Origin: Pseudomonas eucalypticola | GTDB lineage: Bacteria; Pseudomonadota; Gammaproteobacteria; Pseudomonadales; Pseudomonadaceae | Direction: 5' to 3' | Assembly (NCBI RefSeq): GCF_013374995.1 | Contig: NZ_CP056030.1 | Coordinates: 3,318,501-3,382,500 of the forward strand | Length of the DNA: 64,000 nucleotides | Shown here: positions 18,055-26,442 of the stretch, in pieces | Numbering within the stretch: position 1 is the first letter of the stretch | Layout: the number at the start of each line of letters is the position of its first letter | The notes under the pieces: model-generated | The model's input: the letters and a program-made list of their open reading frames with translations, nothing else | What the model was told of the DNA's origin: nothing | The model's database searches: none | Made by a program: the position numbers and the translations under genes

Positions 18055-19683
18055 ATGAATAAGGCATTACTGGGCGTGGCACTGTCCATGGCCTTCATGC
18101 CCGCCCACGGCGACGACACCAAGAAGGTCGACGTATTGCTGGTGGGTGGCGGCATCATGAGCTCTACCCTCGCCATCTGGCTGAATGAGCTGGAGCCCAG
18201 CTGGTCGATGCAGATGGTCGAGCGCATGGACGGCGTCGCCGAAGAAAGCTCCAACGGCTGGAACAACGCCGGTACCGGCCACTCGGCCCTGGCCGAGTTG
18301 AACTACACCCCGGAAGGCAAGGACGGCAAGATCGATATTTCCAAGGCCGTTGAAATCAACGAGTCCTTCCAGGTATCCCGCCAGTTCTGGTCGTGGCAAG
18401 TCAGGAACGATGTGCTGAAGAACCCGCACTCGTTCATCAACTCCACCCCCCACATGAGCTTCCTGTGGGGCGACGACAACATCAAGTACCTGAAGAAGCG
18501 CTATGACGCGCTCCAGGCGAGCCCGTTGTTCCGCCCCATGCAGTACTCCGAAGACCCGGAGCAGATCAAGAAATGGGTGCCGTTGATGATGGAAGGCCGC
18601 GACCCTTCGCAGAAGATCGCCGCCACTTGGACCCCGATCGGTACTGACGTGAACTTCGGTGAGATCACCCGCCAGTTCGTCGGCCACCTGCAGACCAAGT
18701 CCACCTTCGACCTGAAGCTGTCCAGCGAAGTCGAAGACATCAGCCGCAACGACGATGGCTCGTGGCGCGTGACCTACAAGAACCTGAAGGACGGTAGCGA
18801 GTCGCGTACCGACGCCAAGTTCCTGTTCATCGGCGCGGGCGGCGGTGCCCTGCACCTGCTGCAGAAGTCCGGCATTCCCGAAGCCCGTGACTACGCTGGC
18901 TTCCCGGTGGGTGGCTCGTTCCTGGTCACCGACAACGCCAGCGTGGCCGAGCAGCACATGGCCAAGGCCTACGGCATTGCTTCGGTCGGCGCCCCGCCCA
19001 TGTCGGTACCGCACCTGGACACCCGCGTGCTGGACGGCAAGCGCGTGATCCTGTTTGGCCCATTCGCCACGTTCTCCACCAAGTTCCTGAAGAACGGCTC
19101 GTACCTGGACCTGCTGACCAGCACCACCACCCACAACGTGTGGCCGATGACCAAGGTCGGTATCGAACAGTACCCACTGGTGGAATACCTCGCAGGTCAG
19201 CTGATGCTGTCGGACGACGACCGCTTCAACGCCCTGAAAGCATACTTCCCGCATGCGAAGAAAGAAGACTGGCGCCTGTGGCAAGCCGGCCAGCGCGTGC
19301 AGATCATCAAGCGTGATGCCGACAAGGGCGGCGTGTTGAAACTGGGCACCGAGATCGTCGCGTCCCAGGACGGCAGCATCGCTGGCCTGCTGGGTGCCTC
19401 GCCGGGTGCCTCGACGGCCGCGCCGATCATGCTCAGCGTGCTGGAGAAGGTCTTCAAGGACAAGGTCGCCACCCCGGCCTGGCAGGAAAAACTGCACCAG
19501 ATCGTCCCGAGCTACGGCACCAAGCTGAACGACAACCCGGCCGCCGTGATGCAGGAATGGACCTACACCAGCCAGGTCCTGCAGCTCAACCCGCCACCGG
19601 CCATCGACCTGAGCGCTGCCCCGCAGCCCCAGGCCACCCCGGCCAAGCCAGCCAGCAACCCCGCGGCTGACATGGCGCTGTAA
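18055..19683 (+). CDS. mqo: Malate:quinone oxidoreductase
   Basis: A 542-residue FAD protein oxidising malate to oxaloacetate and passing electrons to the quinone pool. The FAD fold is [19 protein letters not shown]. Strongly conserved Mqo segments follow: [59 protein letters not shown] and [17 protein letters not shown] chose the ATG at 18055, which gives an N-terminus [20 protein letters not shown] that looks like a signal peptide; in-frame TTG/ATG codons further upstream are possible. The C-terminus has a Pro/Ala-rich tail (about 25 residues). No neighbour forms an obvious operon with it. Confidence 0.95.
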   Translation: MNKALLGVALSMAFMPAHGDDTKKVDVLLVGGGIMSSTLAIWLNELEPSWSMQMVERMDGVAEESSNGWNNAGTGHSALAELNYTPEGKDGKIDISKAVEINESFQVSRQFWSWQVRNDVLKNPHSFINSTPHMSFLWGDDNIKYLKKRYDALQASPLFRPMQYSEDPEQIKKWVPLMMEGRDPSQKIAATWTPIGTDVNFGEITRQFVGHLQTKSTFDLKLSSEVEDISRNDDGSWRVTYKNLKDGSESRTDAKFLFIGAGGGALHLLQKSGIPEARDYAGFPVGGSFLVTDNASVAEQHMAKAYGIASVGAPPMSVPHLDTRVLDGKRVILFGPFATFSTKFLKNGSYLDLLTSTTTHNVWPMTKVGIEQYPLVEYLAGQLMLSDDDRFNALKAYFPHAKKEDWRLWQAGQRVQIIKRDADKGGVLKLGTEIVASQDGSIAGLLGASPGASTAAPIMLSVLEKVFKDKVATPAWQEKLHQIVPSYGTKLNDNPAAVMQEWTYTSQVLQLNPPPAIDLSAAPQPQATPAKPASNPAADMAL

Positions 19684-19786
19684 CAGCGCGCCTGGCGTGC
19701 CAGCGAAGAAGGCAACGCGGACCACTTGCCAGGCCGCGCGGCCTCCTTCGCCCGCACGCTGTGCTGCAACACGTGCCGTCACAGTG

Positions 19787-21754
19787 CTACGGGCGAAACG
19801 CCTTGGCACTGAGGCCCAACCGCTCCATTTTCACGTACAACCCGCCCCGCGATACCTTCAAGCGCTGCGCCGCCCGCCGTATATTGCCCCCGGATTCCTC
19901 CAGCGCGGCGATGATCGCCTGACGCTCATGCCCGCTCAACCCCATCGCTTCACCCATGTCCTGCACGGCCCTGCGCCCCGGCACGCTCAATTCCAAAGGC
20001 AAATCCACCACCTGCAACCATTCCCCAGCGGCCAGGTTCACCGCCCGCTCCACGGTGTTTTCCAGCTCGCGCACATTGCCCGGCCAAGGGTGGGCCACCA
20101 GCCGTTCCAGGGCCGCTGGGGTGAAGCCCTGCAAGGGCTTGCGCAGGCTGCGCGCGCAGCGCTGGAGGAAGTGCGTGGCCAGCACCGTGATGTCTTCGCG
20201 ACGCATGCGCAGCGGGGGTACGGTCAGGCTCAGCACGTTGAGGCGGTAATACAGGTCTTCGCGAAAGGCACCCTCGGCTGCCGCCTGGGCCAGGTTGCGG
20301 TGGGTGGCGGCGATGATCCGCACGTTGACCGGCAACGATTTGCGCCCGCCCACCCGCGTTACCTCGCCCTCCTGTAGCACACGCAGCAGGCTCACCTGGG
20401 CATCGAAGGCCATGTCGCCGATTTCGTCGAGAAAGATGGTGCCGCCGTCGGCCAACTCGAATTTACCCGCCGCGCCGCCCCGGGCCGAACCGCTGAAGGC
20501 GCCCTCCACATGACCGAACAGCTCGCTCTGCACCAGGTCGCGGGGAATGGCACCGCAGTTGACCGCCACGAACGGCCCGCCGCCGCGGTCGCTGGCATTG
20601 TGGATGGCCTGGGCAAACAGCTCCTTGCCGGTACCGCTCTCGCCCAGGATCAAGGTGGTGGCGTCACTGCGGCTGGCGATTCGGCCCAGGCGCACGGCAT
20701 CCTGCAACGCCTGGGAAGTGCCGAGCAAACTGTCGAAGGTGTAGCGCGCCTGGGTACCCATCATGCGCCGGGTGATATCCCGGGTACGGCGCTGCTCGCG
20801 CAGGGAAATGATCTGCCCACCCTGCTCAACCGCGCAGACCGACACCAGGCACGCCAGGACGCCACCATCCGGTAATTCGAAGCTGCACTCCAGGTCACGC
20901 AGTGGCTCGCCCATGGTGCGCAGCCTGGCCAGGCTCAGCTCGCTGCTCCCCAAGCGTGCAAAGGGCTGCCCCAGCAGGCCCTCGTCAACGTGAAACAACT
21001 GCCGGGCATACCGGTTCAGGGCCTTGATGGCACCGTCGCCATCCAGCACCACCAGCCCTTCGTTGAGCACCTCCAGCACCGTGCGCTGCTCGGCCAGCAA
21101 GGCCTGCAGCACCAACTGGCGGCTGACCGCCTCGGCGGCCGCCTGCACGGTGCCCAGGGTGTGGAAGTGAAACCAGCCCGGCTCCGCCGTCAGGGTCAGT
21201 ATCGCCAGGGTTCTGCCGGCGGCGTCGCGGACCGGGGCGGCCGCGCAATGCATGCGCCGTTGGCGTTGCCAGGTACCGAAGTTTTCTTCGGCCAGCACGT
21301 ACACCAGCCGGTCTTCGAGGATCGCCAGCCCCGTGCAATTGGTGCCCTGCACGGCCTCGGCCAATTGGCTACCGATGGGCGTCAGGTCGACACCGCAGAA
21401 CGCCAGGGTCACGCCCGAGGCATCGGTGAGGTTCACATGCCCGCGGGGGTTGTAGGCCAACAGCCCGCGCATCACGTGCGCGGCGGTGTGGATCAGCGCC
21501 CGATGGTGGTGCAGCCGCTCTTCGATGGCCTGAGCGGGCACAAAGCGATACGGCGCATGGTCGGGGTCCAGGCCCGCCGCCAGGCTGCGCCGCCAGGAGG
21601 CCCAGATAAGGGGCCGCACACCCTGGGGGCGATGCGCCTGGCCATCGCGGCAAGCGCGCCACGCCGGGAGGATGGGGTCGACGGGCTGGCTGAGCGCGGC
21701 GGCGCCCAGGGCGGCCAGGTATTCAAGATCTTCAGCGGCGCATCCGGTGTCCAT
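19787..21754 (-). CDS. Sigma-54-dependent activator, AcoR-like (GAF-PAS-AAA+-Fis)
   Basis: A 655-residue enhancer-binding protein. The N-terminal half carries a GAF-like sensor (about 60-200) and a PAS-like domain (about 210-310). The AAA+ domain has Walker A GESGTGKE (near 374) and a Walker B/switch TIFLDEIGDMAF (near 440). The C-terminal Fis helix-turn-helix is RRAAQRLKVSRGGLYVKMERL. The sigma-54 contact loop reads GAFSGS rather than GAFTGA. The gene is divergent from the dehydrogenase-isomerase-binding protein operon, whose promoter region has a -24/-12 element and a doubled palindrome, so this is its probable activator. The ligand is likely a sugar, polyol or derivative, by inference from the target genes. 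Confidence 0.9.
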   Translation of the reverse strand: MDTGCAAEDLEYLAALGAAALSQPVDPILPAWRACRDGQAHRPQGVRPLIWASWRRSLAAGLDPDHAPYRFVPAQAIEERLHHHRALIHTAAHVMRGLLAYNPRGHVNLTDASGVTLAFCGVDLTPIGSQLAEAVQGTNCTGLAILEDRLVYVLAEENFGTWQRQRRMHCAAAPVRDAAGRTLAILTLTAEPGWFHFHTLGTVQAAAEAVSRQLVLQALLAEQRTVLEVLNEGLVVLDGDGAIKALNRYARQLFHVDEGLLGQPFARLGSSELSLARLRTMGEPLRDLECSFELPDGGVLACLVSVCAVEQGGQIISLREQRRTRDITRRMMGTQARYTFDSLLGTSQALQDAVRLGRIASRSDATTLILGESGTGKELFAQAIHNASDRGGGPFVAVNCGAIPRDLVQSELFGHVEGAFSGSARGGAAGKFELADGGTIFLDEIGDMAFDAQVSLLRVLQEGEVTRVGGRKSLPVNVRIIAATHRNLAQAAAEGAFREDLYYRLNVLSLTVPPLRMRREDITVLATHFLQRCARSLRKPLQGFTPAALERLVAHPWPGNVRELENTVERAVNLAAGEWLQVVDLPLELSVPGRRAVQDMGEAMGLSGHERQAIIAALEESGGNIRRAAQRLKVSRGGLYVKMERLGLSAKAFRP

Positions 21755-21782
21755 TCAGGGCCTCGCGATTGTCATTGTTTTT

Positions 21783-21804
21783 GACATGTCAGCGTAGACA
21801 TGTC
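21783..21804. promoter_or_regulatory. Candidate activator binding site (doubled GACATGTC palindrome)
   Basis: GACATGTC occurs twice, at 21783-21790 and 21797-21804, giving the larger dyad ACATGTC-AGCGTA-GACATGT. It lies about 80 bp before the -24 element, the normal distance for a sigma-54 upstream activating site, and close to the start of the divergent activator gene. Binding by that activator is inferred. Confidence 0.7.
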
Positions 21805-21871
21805 CGGGAAATGAACAACCGCGCCTTAGCAGAACAAGTGCAACCCATTGATTTGCAACAACAAGAATGCC

Positions 21872-21887
21872 TGGCACAGGGCTTGCT
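21872..21887 (+). promoter_or_regulatory. Sigma-54 (-24/-12) promoter
   Basis: TGGCACAGGGCTTGCT matches the consensus TGGCAC-N5-TTGC exactly, with the canonical 10 bp between GG and GC. Transcription should start near 21897-21899, leaving a short leader before the ATG at 21923. Confidence 0.88.
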
Positions 21888-21905
21888 CAATGCACCGCAA
21901 CCCAC

Positions 21906-21913
21906 AACAACAA
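21906..21913 (+). promoter_or_regulatory. Hfq/Crc-like catabolite repression motif
   Basis: AACAACAA fits the AANAANAA motif bound by Hfq/Crc in Pseudomonas. It directly precedes the GGAA ribosome binding site of the dehydrogenase gene and lies inside the predicted leader. Confidence 0.6.
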
Positions 21914-21922
21914 GGAACACGC

Positions 21923-22924
21923 ATGAGCCAGAATATCCGCCTCGGCCTGATCGGTGCCGGCCGCATGGGCAGCTTTCACGCCCATACCGCAGCCCGGCAC
22001 ATTCCCGGCGCCAGCCTCGACGCCATCGCCGACCCGGTGCCCGGGCAGGCCGCGCGCCTGGCCGAGCAGCTCGGGGTATCGCGCGTCTACAACGACCCGC
22101 AGCAACTGCTCGACGATCCGCAGATCGACGCCGTGCTGATCGCCGCCCCGGCCCGCAGCCATGCGGAACTGGTGATCAGCGCCGCCCACGCCGGCAAAGG
22201 CATTTTCTGCGAAAAGCCCATGGCTATCACGCTCGATGAGGCTGACCGTGCCATCGCCGCCGCAGCCGACGCGCACGTGGTGTTGCAGGTCGGCTTCAAC
22301 CGGCGTTTCGCCCGCAGCTTCCGTAGCGCCCATGAGGATGTACTGGCGGGCCGCATCGGCACACCGCAACTGCTGCGCTCGCTGACCCGCGACCCGGCAC
22401 TGAACAACCCGGCCGCCACCGGCCAGTGGGTGATTTTCCTCGAAACCCTGATCCACGACTTCGACGCCCTGCGCTACCTGAACCCCGGCGCCAACGCCGT
22501 GCAGGTCTACGCCGTGGCCGACGCCCTGGTGGCGCCGCAGTACAAGGCCCAGGGCCTGCTCGACACTGCGGTGGTCACCGTGCGCTTCGACAACGGCGCA
22601 CTGGCGACCGCCGAGGCCAACTTCCAGGCGGTGTACGGCTATGACGTGCGTGGCGAAGTGTTCGGCAGTGCTGGCATGCTCAGCCTGGGCAGCGTCGCCG
22701 ACGGCAGCCTGGTGCGCTACCTGGCCAGCGGCATCCAGGCCGACACCCTGCGCCAGGACACCGACCTGCTGCGCGACGCCTACATGGCCGAGCTCAACCA
22801 TTTCGTCGACTGCGTGCGCCATGGCACACGCCCCCTGGCCACCGGCGAGGACGCCCGCGCCGCCCTGGCCATCGCCCGCGCCTGCATTGCCTCGGTGCAA
22901 AGCGGCCAACCCGTCGACCTGTGA
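21923..22924 (+). CDS. Gfo/Idh/MocA-family dehydrogenase (inositol 2-dehydrogenase-like)
   Basis: A 333-residue NAD(P)-dependent sugar/polyol dehydrogenase. The Rossmann motif is LGLIGAGRMGSFHA; the family signature CEKPMAIT (about residues 96-103) contains the catalytic lysine EKP. Further conserved elements are QVGFNRRFA and the HDFDALRYL segment that holds the catalytic His/Asp region. The ATG at 21923 follows AAGGAACACGC; the frame extends 25 codons upstream, before the promoter, so that portion is not translated. It resembles IolG-type enzymes, but scyllo-inositol or other cyclitol/sugar substrates remain possible. It is first in an operon with the isomerase and binding protein. Confidence 0.88.
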   Translation: MSQNIRLGLIGAGRMGSFHAHTAARHIPGASLDAIADPVPGQAARLAEQLGVSRVYNDPQQLLDDPQIDAVLIAAPARSHAELVISAAHAGKGIFCEKPMAITLDEADRAIAAAADAHVVLQVGFNRRFARSFRSAHEDVLAGRIGTPQLLRSLTRDPALNNPAATGQWVIFLETLIHDFDALRYLNPGANAVQVYAVADALVAPQYKAQGLLDTAVVTVRFDNGALATAEANFQAVYGYDVRGEVFGSAGMLSLGSVADGSLVRYLASGIQADTLRQDTDLLRDAYMAELNHFVDCVRHGTRPLATGEDARAALAIARACIASVQSGQPVDL

Positions 22925-22934
22925 GGAGCCTGCC

Positions 22935-23723
22935 ATGAGCCACGTACCCTTTACCCTGGCCGCCAGCGCCGAAATGCTATTCCTGGACCTGCCTTTCGTG
23001 GAGCGCGTGCGGCGCATTCATGCCCTGGGGTTCAGCGTCGAAATCTGGGACTGGTCGACCAAGGACATCACTGCCCTGGCCGCGACCGGCGCCGCGTTCA
23101 CGTCCATGACGGGCTACCTCACCGGTAACCTCACCGAAGCCGAGGGCATCGCGCAATTGCTCGACAGTGCCCGCGAATCCCTCGGCGTGGCCGAGCACCT
23201 GGGCTGCCCCAGCCTCAACCTGCACGGCACCGGCCTGGACAACCAGGGCCAGGCCGTGCGGCCAGTGGCGCGGGTCACCGGGCCCCTGTGGCTGCAAGCC
23301 TGCAAGACCCTGGAGCAGGTGGCGCGCCTGGGCGAGGCCGCGGGCAAGGTATTCCTGCTGGAAAACCTCAACACCGCCGTCGACCACCCCAATGTGCCCT
23401 TTGCCCGCGCCGCCGATACCCTGGCGCTGATCGAGGCAGTGGGCAGCCCCTGGCTCAAGCTCAACCTGGACCTTTACCACGCGCAAATCGGCGAAGGCAA
23501 CCTGATCGAGCTGATCCAGCGCGCCGGCAGTGCCATTGGCGAGATCCAGGTGGCAGACGTGCCCGGCCGCAAGGAACCGGGTACCGGCGAAATCCACTAC
23601 CCGGCCATCGCCCGTGCCCTCCATGGCATTGGCTACAAGGGCGTGGTTGGCCTGGAAGGCTGGGCCAGCGGTGATCCGCACCTGGCGCTTGAGCGTTTTC
23701 GTACAGCCTTCACCCTGGCGTGA
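22935..23723 (+). CDS. TIM-barrel sugar isomerase/epimerase (hydroxypyruvate isomerase-like)
   Basis: A 262-residue xylose-isomerase-like TIM-barrel protein. Recognisable pieces are LGFSVEIWDWSTKD, the metal-ligand Glu in FLLENLNT (about residue 143), LNLDLYHAQIGEGN, IGEIQVADVPGRKEPGTGEI and the final VVGLEGWASGD, all characteristic of Hyi/IolE/IolI-type isomerases. The Q-V-A-D-x-P-x-R-x-x-P-x-x-G-E-I segment is close to that of hydroxypyruvate isomerases (Hyi). It begins 10 bp after the dehydrogenase stop, with GAGGAG overlapping that stop codon, indicating translational coupling. Likely role: isomerisation of the dehydrogenase product or a downstream intermediate. Confidence 0.87.
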   Translation: MSHVPFTLAASAEMLFLDLPFVERVRRIHALGFSVEIWDWSTKDITALAATGAAFTSMTGYLTGNLTEAEGIAQLLDSARESLGVAEHLGCPSLNLHGTGLDNQGQAVRPVARVTGPLWLQACKTLEQVARLGEAAGKVFLLENLNTAVDHPNVPFARAADTLALIEAVGSPWLKLNLDLYHAQIGEGNLIELIQRAGSAIGEIQVADVPGRKEPGTGEIHYPAIARALHGIGYKGVVGLEGWASGDPHLALERFRTAFTLA

Positions 23724-23743
23724 CACCGCTGCACTTCCCCTAC

Positions 23744-23751
23744 AACAAGAA
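23744..23751 (+). promoter_or_regulatory. Hfq/Crc-like catabolite repression motif
   Basis: AACAAGAA fits AANAANAA and runs into the AAGGA ribosome binding site of the binding-protein gene. This is the second such motif in the operon. Confidence 0.55.
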
Positions 23752-23762
23752 GGACCACCCTC

Positions 23763-24683
23763 ATGCGCTCGCTTTCACTGCTGGTTGCTTCAACGCTGCT
23801 GCTGTTCAGTTCCTGGGCCCTGGCCGATTACCGCATCGGCGTCAGCATCGCCCGGGTCGACGATAACTTCATGACCTACGTGCGCAATGGCCTGCAGGCC
23901 GCCGCCCAACGCAACCACATACAGGTGGAGGTGCAGGACGCCCAGGGCGATGTGGTGCGCCAGCTCGACCAGGTGCAGGCCTTCGTGAGCCAGAAGGTCG
24001 ACGCCGTCATCGTGCTGCCGGTGGACACGGCCGCCACCGACAACCTGACCCGCGCCACCGTCGCGGCGCACATACCCCTGGTGTACGTCAACCGCCGCCC
24101 GGATCAGGCCACGCTGCCCGAAGGCGTGGTGGCGGTGGCGTCCAATGACATCGAGGCCGGGCGGTTGCAGATGCGCTACCTGGCCGAGAAAATGGGCGGC
24201 AAAGGCAACCTGGCCATCCTCCTCGGCGAACTGACCCAGAACGCGACCCATGGGCGCACCGAGGGCGTGAAAGAGGTGCTCAAGGACTTTCCCGGCATCA
24301 AGGTAGTGGCCGAACAGAGCGGTAACTGGGAGCGCAGCAAGGCCATGGACCTGACCAGCAACTGGGTGCTGGCCGGCACGCCGGTGGACGCCATTGTCGC
24401 CAACAATGACGAAATGGCCATCGGCGCGGCCATGGCGCTGCAGCAGGCCGGCAAGGGCAACCTGCCCATCGTCGGCGTGGACGGTTTGCCCGACGGCCTG
24501 ATGGCCATCCAGCGCGGGCAGTTGAGCGCCACCGTGTTCCAGGACCCCAAGGCCCAGGCGGACGCCGCCCTGGACGCTGCCCTGGCCATGATCGAAGGCA
24601 AACCGGTGCAGCCCACTATTTGGGTGCCTTACCAGTTGGTCAAGCCCGACGCCCTGGCGCAGTTCCAGGCACATTTCAACTAA
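23763..24683 (+). CDS. Periplasmic sugar-binding protein (RbsB/inositol-binding type)
   Basis: A 306-residue periplasmic binding protein of the cluster B (ribose/galactose/inositol) type. A signal peptide of about 21 residues ends in SSWALA. The binding core begins YRIGVSIARVDDNFMTYVRNG and includes VDAVIVLPVDTAA, AVASNDIEAGRLQ, VDAIVANNDEMAIGAAMAL and IVGVDGLPDGLMAI, all typical for this fold. It is third in the sigma-54 operon, about 40 bp after the isomerase. No ABC permease or ATPase gene follows, so it must either serve a transporter encoded elsewhere or act as a sensor partner. The pairing with an inositol-type dehydrogenase makes a cyclitol or pentose ligand plausible. Confidence 0.92.
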   Translation: MRSLSLLVASTLLLFSSWALADYRIGVSIARVDDNFMTYVRNGLQAAAQRNHIQVEVQDAQGDVVRQLDQVQAFVSQKVDAVIVLPVDTAATDNLTRATVAAHIPLVYVNRRPDQATLPEGVVAVASNDIEAGRLQMRYLAEKMGGKGNLAILLGELTQNATHGRTEGVKEVLKDFPGIKVVAEQSGNWERSKAMDLTSNWVLAGTPVDAIVANNDEMAIGAAMALQQAGKGNLPIVGVDGLPDGLMAIQRGQLSATVFQDPKAQADAALDAALAMIEGKPVQPTIWVPYQLVKPDALAQFQAHFN

Positions 24684-24699
24684 CCCCACTGGCGCGGGC

Positions 24700-24746
24700 C
24701 ATGAACCTTTCGAGGGGCCCTGGGTTCATGCCCCGAGCATGAACCC
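24700..24746 (+). promoter_or_regulatory. Mutually exclusive hairpins before the sigma factor gene
   Basis: CATGAACC (24700-24707) can pair with GGTTCATG (24723-24730), or that same GGGTTCATG (24722-24730) can pair with CATGAACCC (24738-24746). Only one stem can form at a time. There is no T-tract, so a simple intrinsic terminator is unlikely. It lies between the binding-protein stop and the sigma-factor gene. Confidence 0.5.
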
Positions 24747-24786
24747 CACCGGTTTCCCATGGCATCCACCGTTGCAAGCGCTTATC

Positions 24787-25365
24787 ATGCGCGTTTTCCC
24801 CGACAACCCACCGCCCATGCCCAAACCCACCCTTCCCGAGCCGGATGAAACCTCCGGGGCCTCTGACATGCTGCAGGTATTCCTGCAACAGCAGGGGCGC
24901 GTGGAAAAGCAGTTGAGCCGCTGGGTGGCGTGCCGTGCCACCGCCGCAGACCTGTGCCAGGAACTGTTCATCCGCCTGTGGCGGCGCAAGGACGTGCAGG
25001 TTCAGGACCTGGGCCAGTACATGATGCGCAGCGCACGCAACCTGGCCATCGACCATATCCGCAGCCAGCGCAGCCGCCTGCGCACCGAATCGGCGCTATT
25101 GCCCGAGCAGATGGTTGGTGCGCCCACGGCCCTGGAGGACGGCCACCAGGCCAACCATGAATTGCAACAGGTAGAGGCAGCCCTGCGCGCCTTGCCCGAG
25201 CGCACCCGCCATGTGTTCCTGCTCAACCGCATTCATGGCCAGAGCTACACTGACATCGCCCGCGCGCTGGACATCTCTGCCAGCGCGGTGGAAAAACATA
25301 TGATGCGCGCCTTGCAAGCCTGCAAGAGCAGCGTCGACGCGCCCCCCGTGAAGGCCCCGAAATGA
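24787..25365 (+). CDS. ECF RNA polymerase sigma factor, FecI-like
   Basis: An iron-starvation-type ECF sigma factor. Region 2 includes ADLCQELFIRLWRR and MMRSARNLAIDHIRSQRSR; region 4 includes ALPERTRHVFLLNRIHGQSYTDIARALDIS with the helix-turn-helix ending VEKHMMRAL. The start is uncertain: ATGs at 24739, 24787, 24817 and 24868 are all in frame and none has a good ribosome binding site; the last would give the usual ~165-residue length. Its stop overlaps the FecR start by 4 bp (ATGA), so the two are translationally coupled. It should direct RNA polymerase to the promoter of the following TonB receptor gene when the FecR partner is activated. Confidence 0.9.
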   Translation: MRVFPDNPPPMPKPTLPEPDETSGASDMLQVFLQQQGRVEKQLSRWVACRATAADLCQELFIRLWRRKDVQVQDLGQYMMRSARNLAIDHIRSQRSRLRTESALLPEQMVGAPTALEDGHQANHELQQVEAALRALPERTRHVFLLNRIHGQSYTDIARALDISASAVEKHMMRALQACKSSVDAPPVKAPK

Positions 25366-26375
25366 ACCTGGTCAGCCCTCCTGCCCACCGCGCTCGCGAA
25401 GACATCGCCTTGCTGTGGGTGACCCGCCTGGCCGCCGAGCCTGACAACCTGCTACTGGACGAGAAACGCCTGCCGGCCCTCGAACAGGCTGACCTGCGGC
25501 GCTGGCTGGAACAGGACCCGGCCCACGCCGACGCCTATGCCAGCGCCCGCCGCCTGTGGCAACTGACCGGCCCCGGCGCCACTCGCCTGGCACAGGAAGA
25601 CGGTGCCGCCTTGCAGGCCTTGCTCAGCCGCGCTCGTGGCCCGGCGCGCCAGGTCCGGCGCGGTGTGGTGACGCTGGCCATGGCCGCCACCGTGGCGCTG
25701 GCCGCCGTGCTGGCGCTGCTGTGGCAGCCGGAACGCTGGGTGGACGACCTGCAGGCCGATTATCACAGTGCGCCGGGACAACTGCGCGACATTACCCTGG
25801 CAGACGGCAGCGAAGTGCAACTGGACGGCAACAGCGCGCTCGACGTGTCGCTGACCGCCAGCGGCCGCACTGTGCACCTGCGGCGCGGCGCGGCGTATTT
25901 CCATGTCAGCCACAACGGCCAGCCGTTCGTGGTGCATGCCGGCGACGGCGAAGTCCGGGTGTTGGGCACCCATTTCGAAGTGCGCCGCGAAGCCGCGGCT
26001 ACCCAGGTCAGCGTGGAAGAAGGCAAGGTCGCGGTGCAGCCCACGGGCGCGCCGGCACCCGTGGTGCTCACCGCCGCGCAGCGGGTCGACTACCGCCAGG
26101 GCCAGGTCGGCCCGCTGCAAAGCATCAACCCGCAGCAGGCCTTCGGCTGGCGCCAGGGGCAGGTCAGCTTCCGCCGTCAGCCACTGGCCGACGCCCTGGC
26201 CGTGGTGCAGCGCTACTACCCGGCACGCATCCTGCTGCTCAATGACGAACTGGGCGCACGCACGGTCAGCGGCGATTTCGCCAGCAACGACCCCGCGGCC
26301 ATGCTCGCGGCGTTCCAGGGCCTGCTGGGCTATTCGCAGCACGTGCTGCCCGGCGGCACGGTGGTGATTCGTTAA
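25362..26375 (+). CDS. FecR-type anti-sigma/sigma regulator
   Basis: A 337-residue inner-membrane regulator. The cytoplasmic N-terminal part has the FecR N-terminal motif region LEQADLRRWLEQDPAHADAYASARRLW (about 41-67). One membrane helix lies near residues 103-123 (VVTLAMAATVALAAVLALLW). The periplasmic part shows ITLADGSEVQLDGNSALDV and GEVRVLGTHFEVR, the FecR core. The C-terminal end carries an STN-like segment that would touch the receptor's signalling domain. It overlaps the sigma gene by 4 bp and precedes the STN-bearing TonB receptor by 67 bp. The three make a standard cell-surface signalling system for a siderophore. Confidence 0.93.
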   Translation: MNLVSPPAHRAREDIALLWVTRLAAEPDNLLLDEKRLPALEQADLRRWLEQDPAHADAYASARRLWQLTGPGATRLAQEDGAALQALLSRARGPARQVRRGVVTLAMAATVALAAVLALLWQPERWVDDLQADYHSAPGQLRDITLADGSEVQLDGNSALDVSLTASGRTVHLRRGAAYFHVSHNGQPFVVHAGDGEVRVLGTHFEVRREAAATQVSVEEGKVAVQPTGAPAPVVLTAAQRVDYRQGQVGPLQSINPQQAFGWRQGQVSFRRQPLADALAVVQRYYPARILLLNDELGARTVSGDFASNDPAAMLAAFQGLLGYSQHVLPGGTVVIR

Positions 26376-26397
26376 AAGGGTGCGACGGTAAAGCAAA

Positions 26398-26412
26398 TGA
26401 GATATATTCGCA
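26398..26412 (+). promoter_or_regulatory. Possible Fur box upstream of the first TonB receptor
   Basis: TGAGATATATTCGCA agrees with the 7-1-7 Fur consensus TGATAAT-N-ATTATCA at 9 of 14 positions. It lies about 30 bp before the receptor start, in the only AT-rich stretch of the gap. Confidence 0.4.
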
Positions 26413-26442
26413 TCCCATTGAATTGACCCGAGCCCACGCCCG

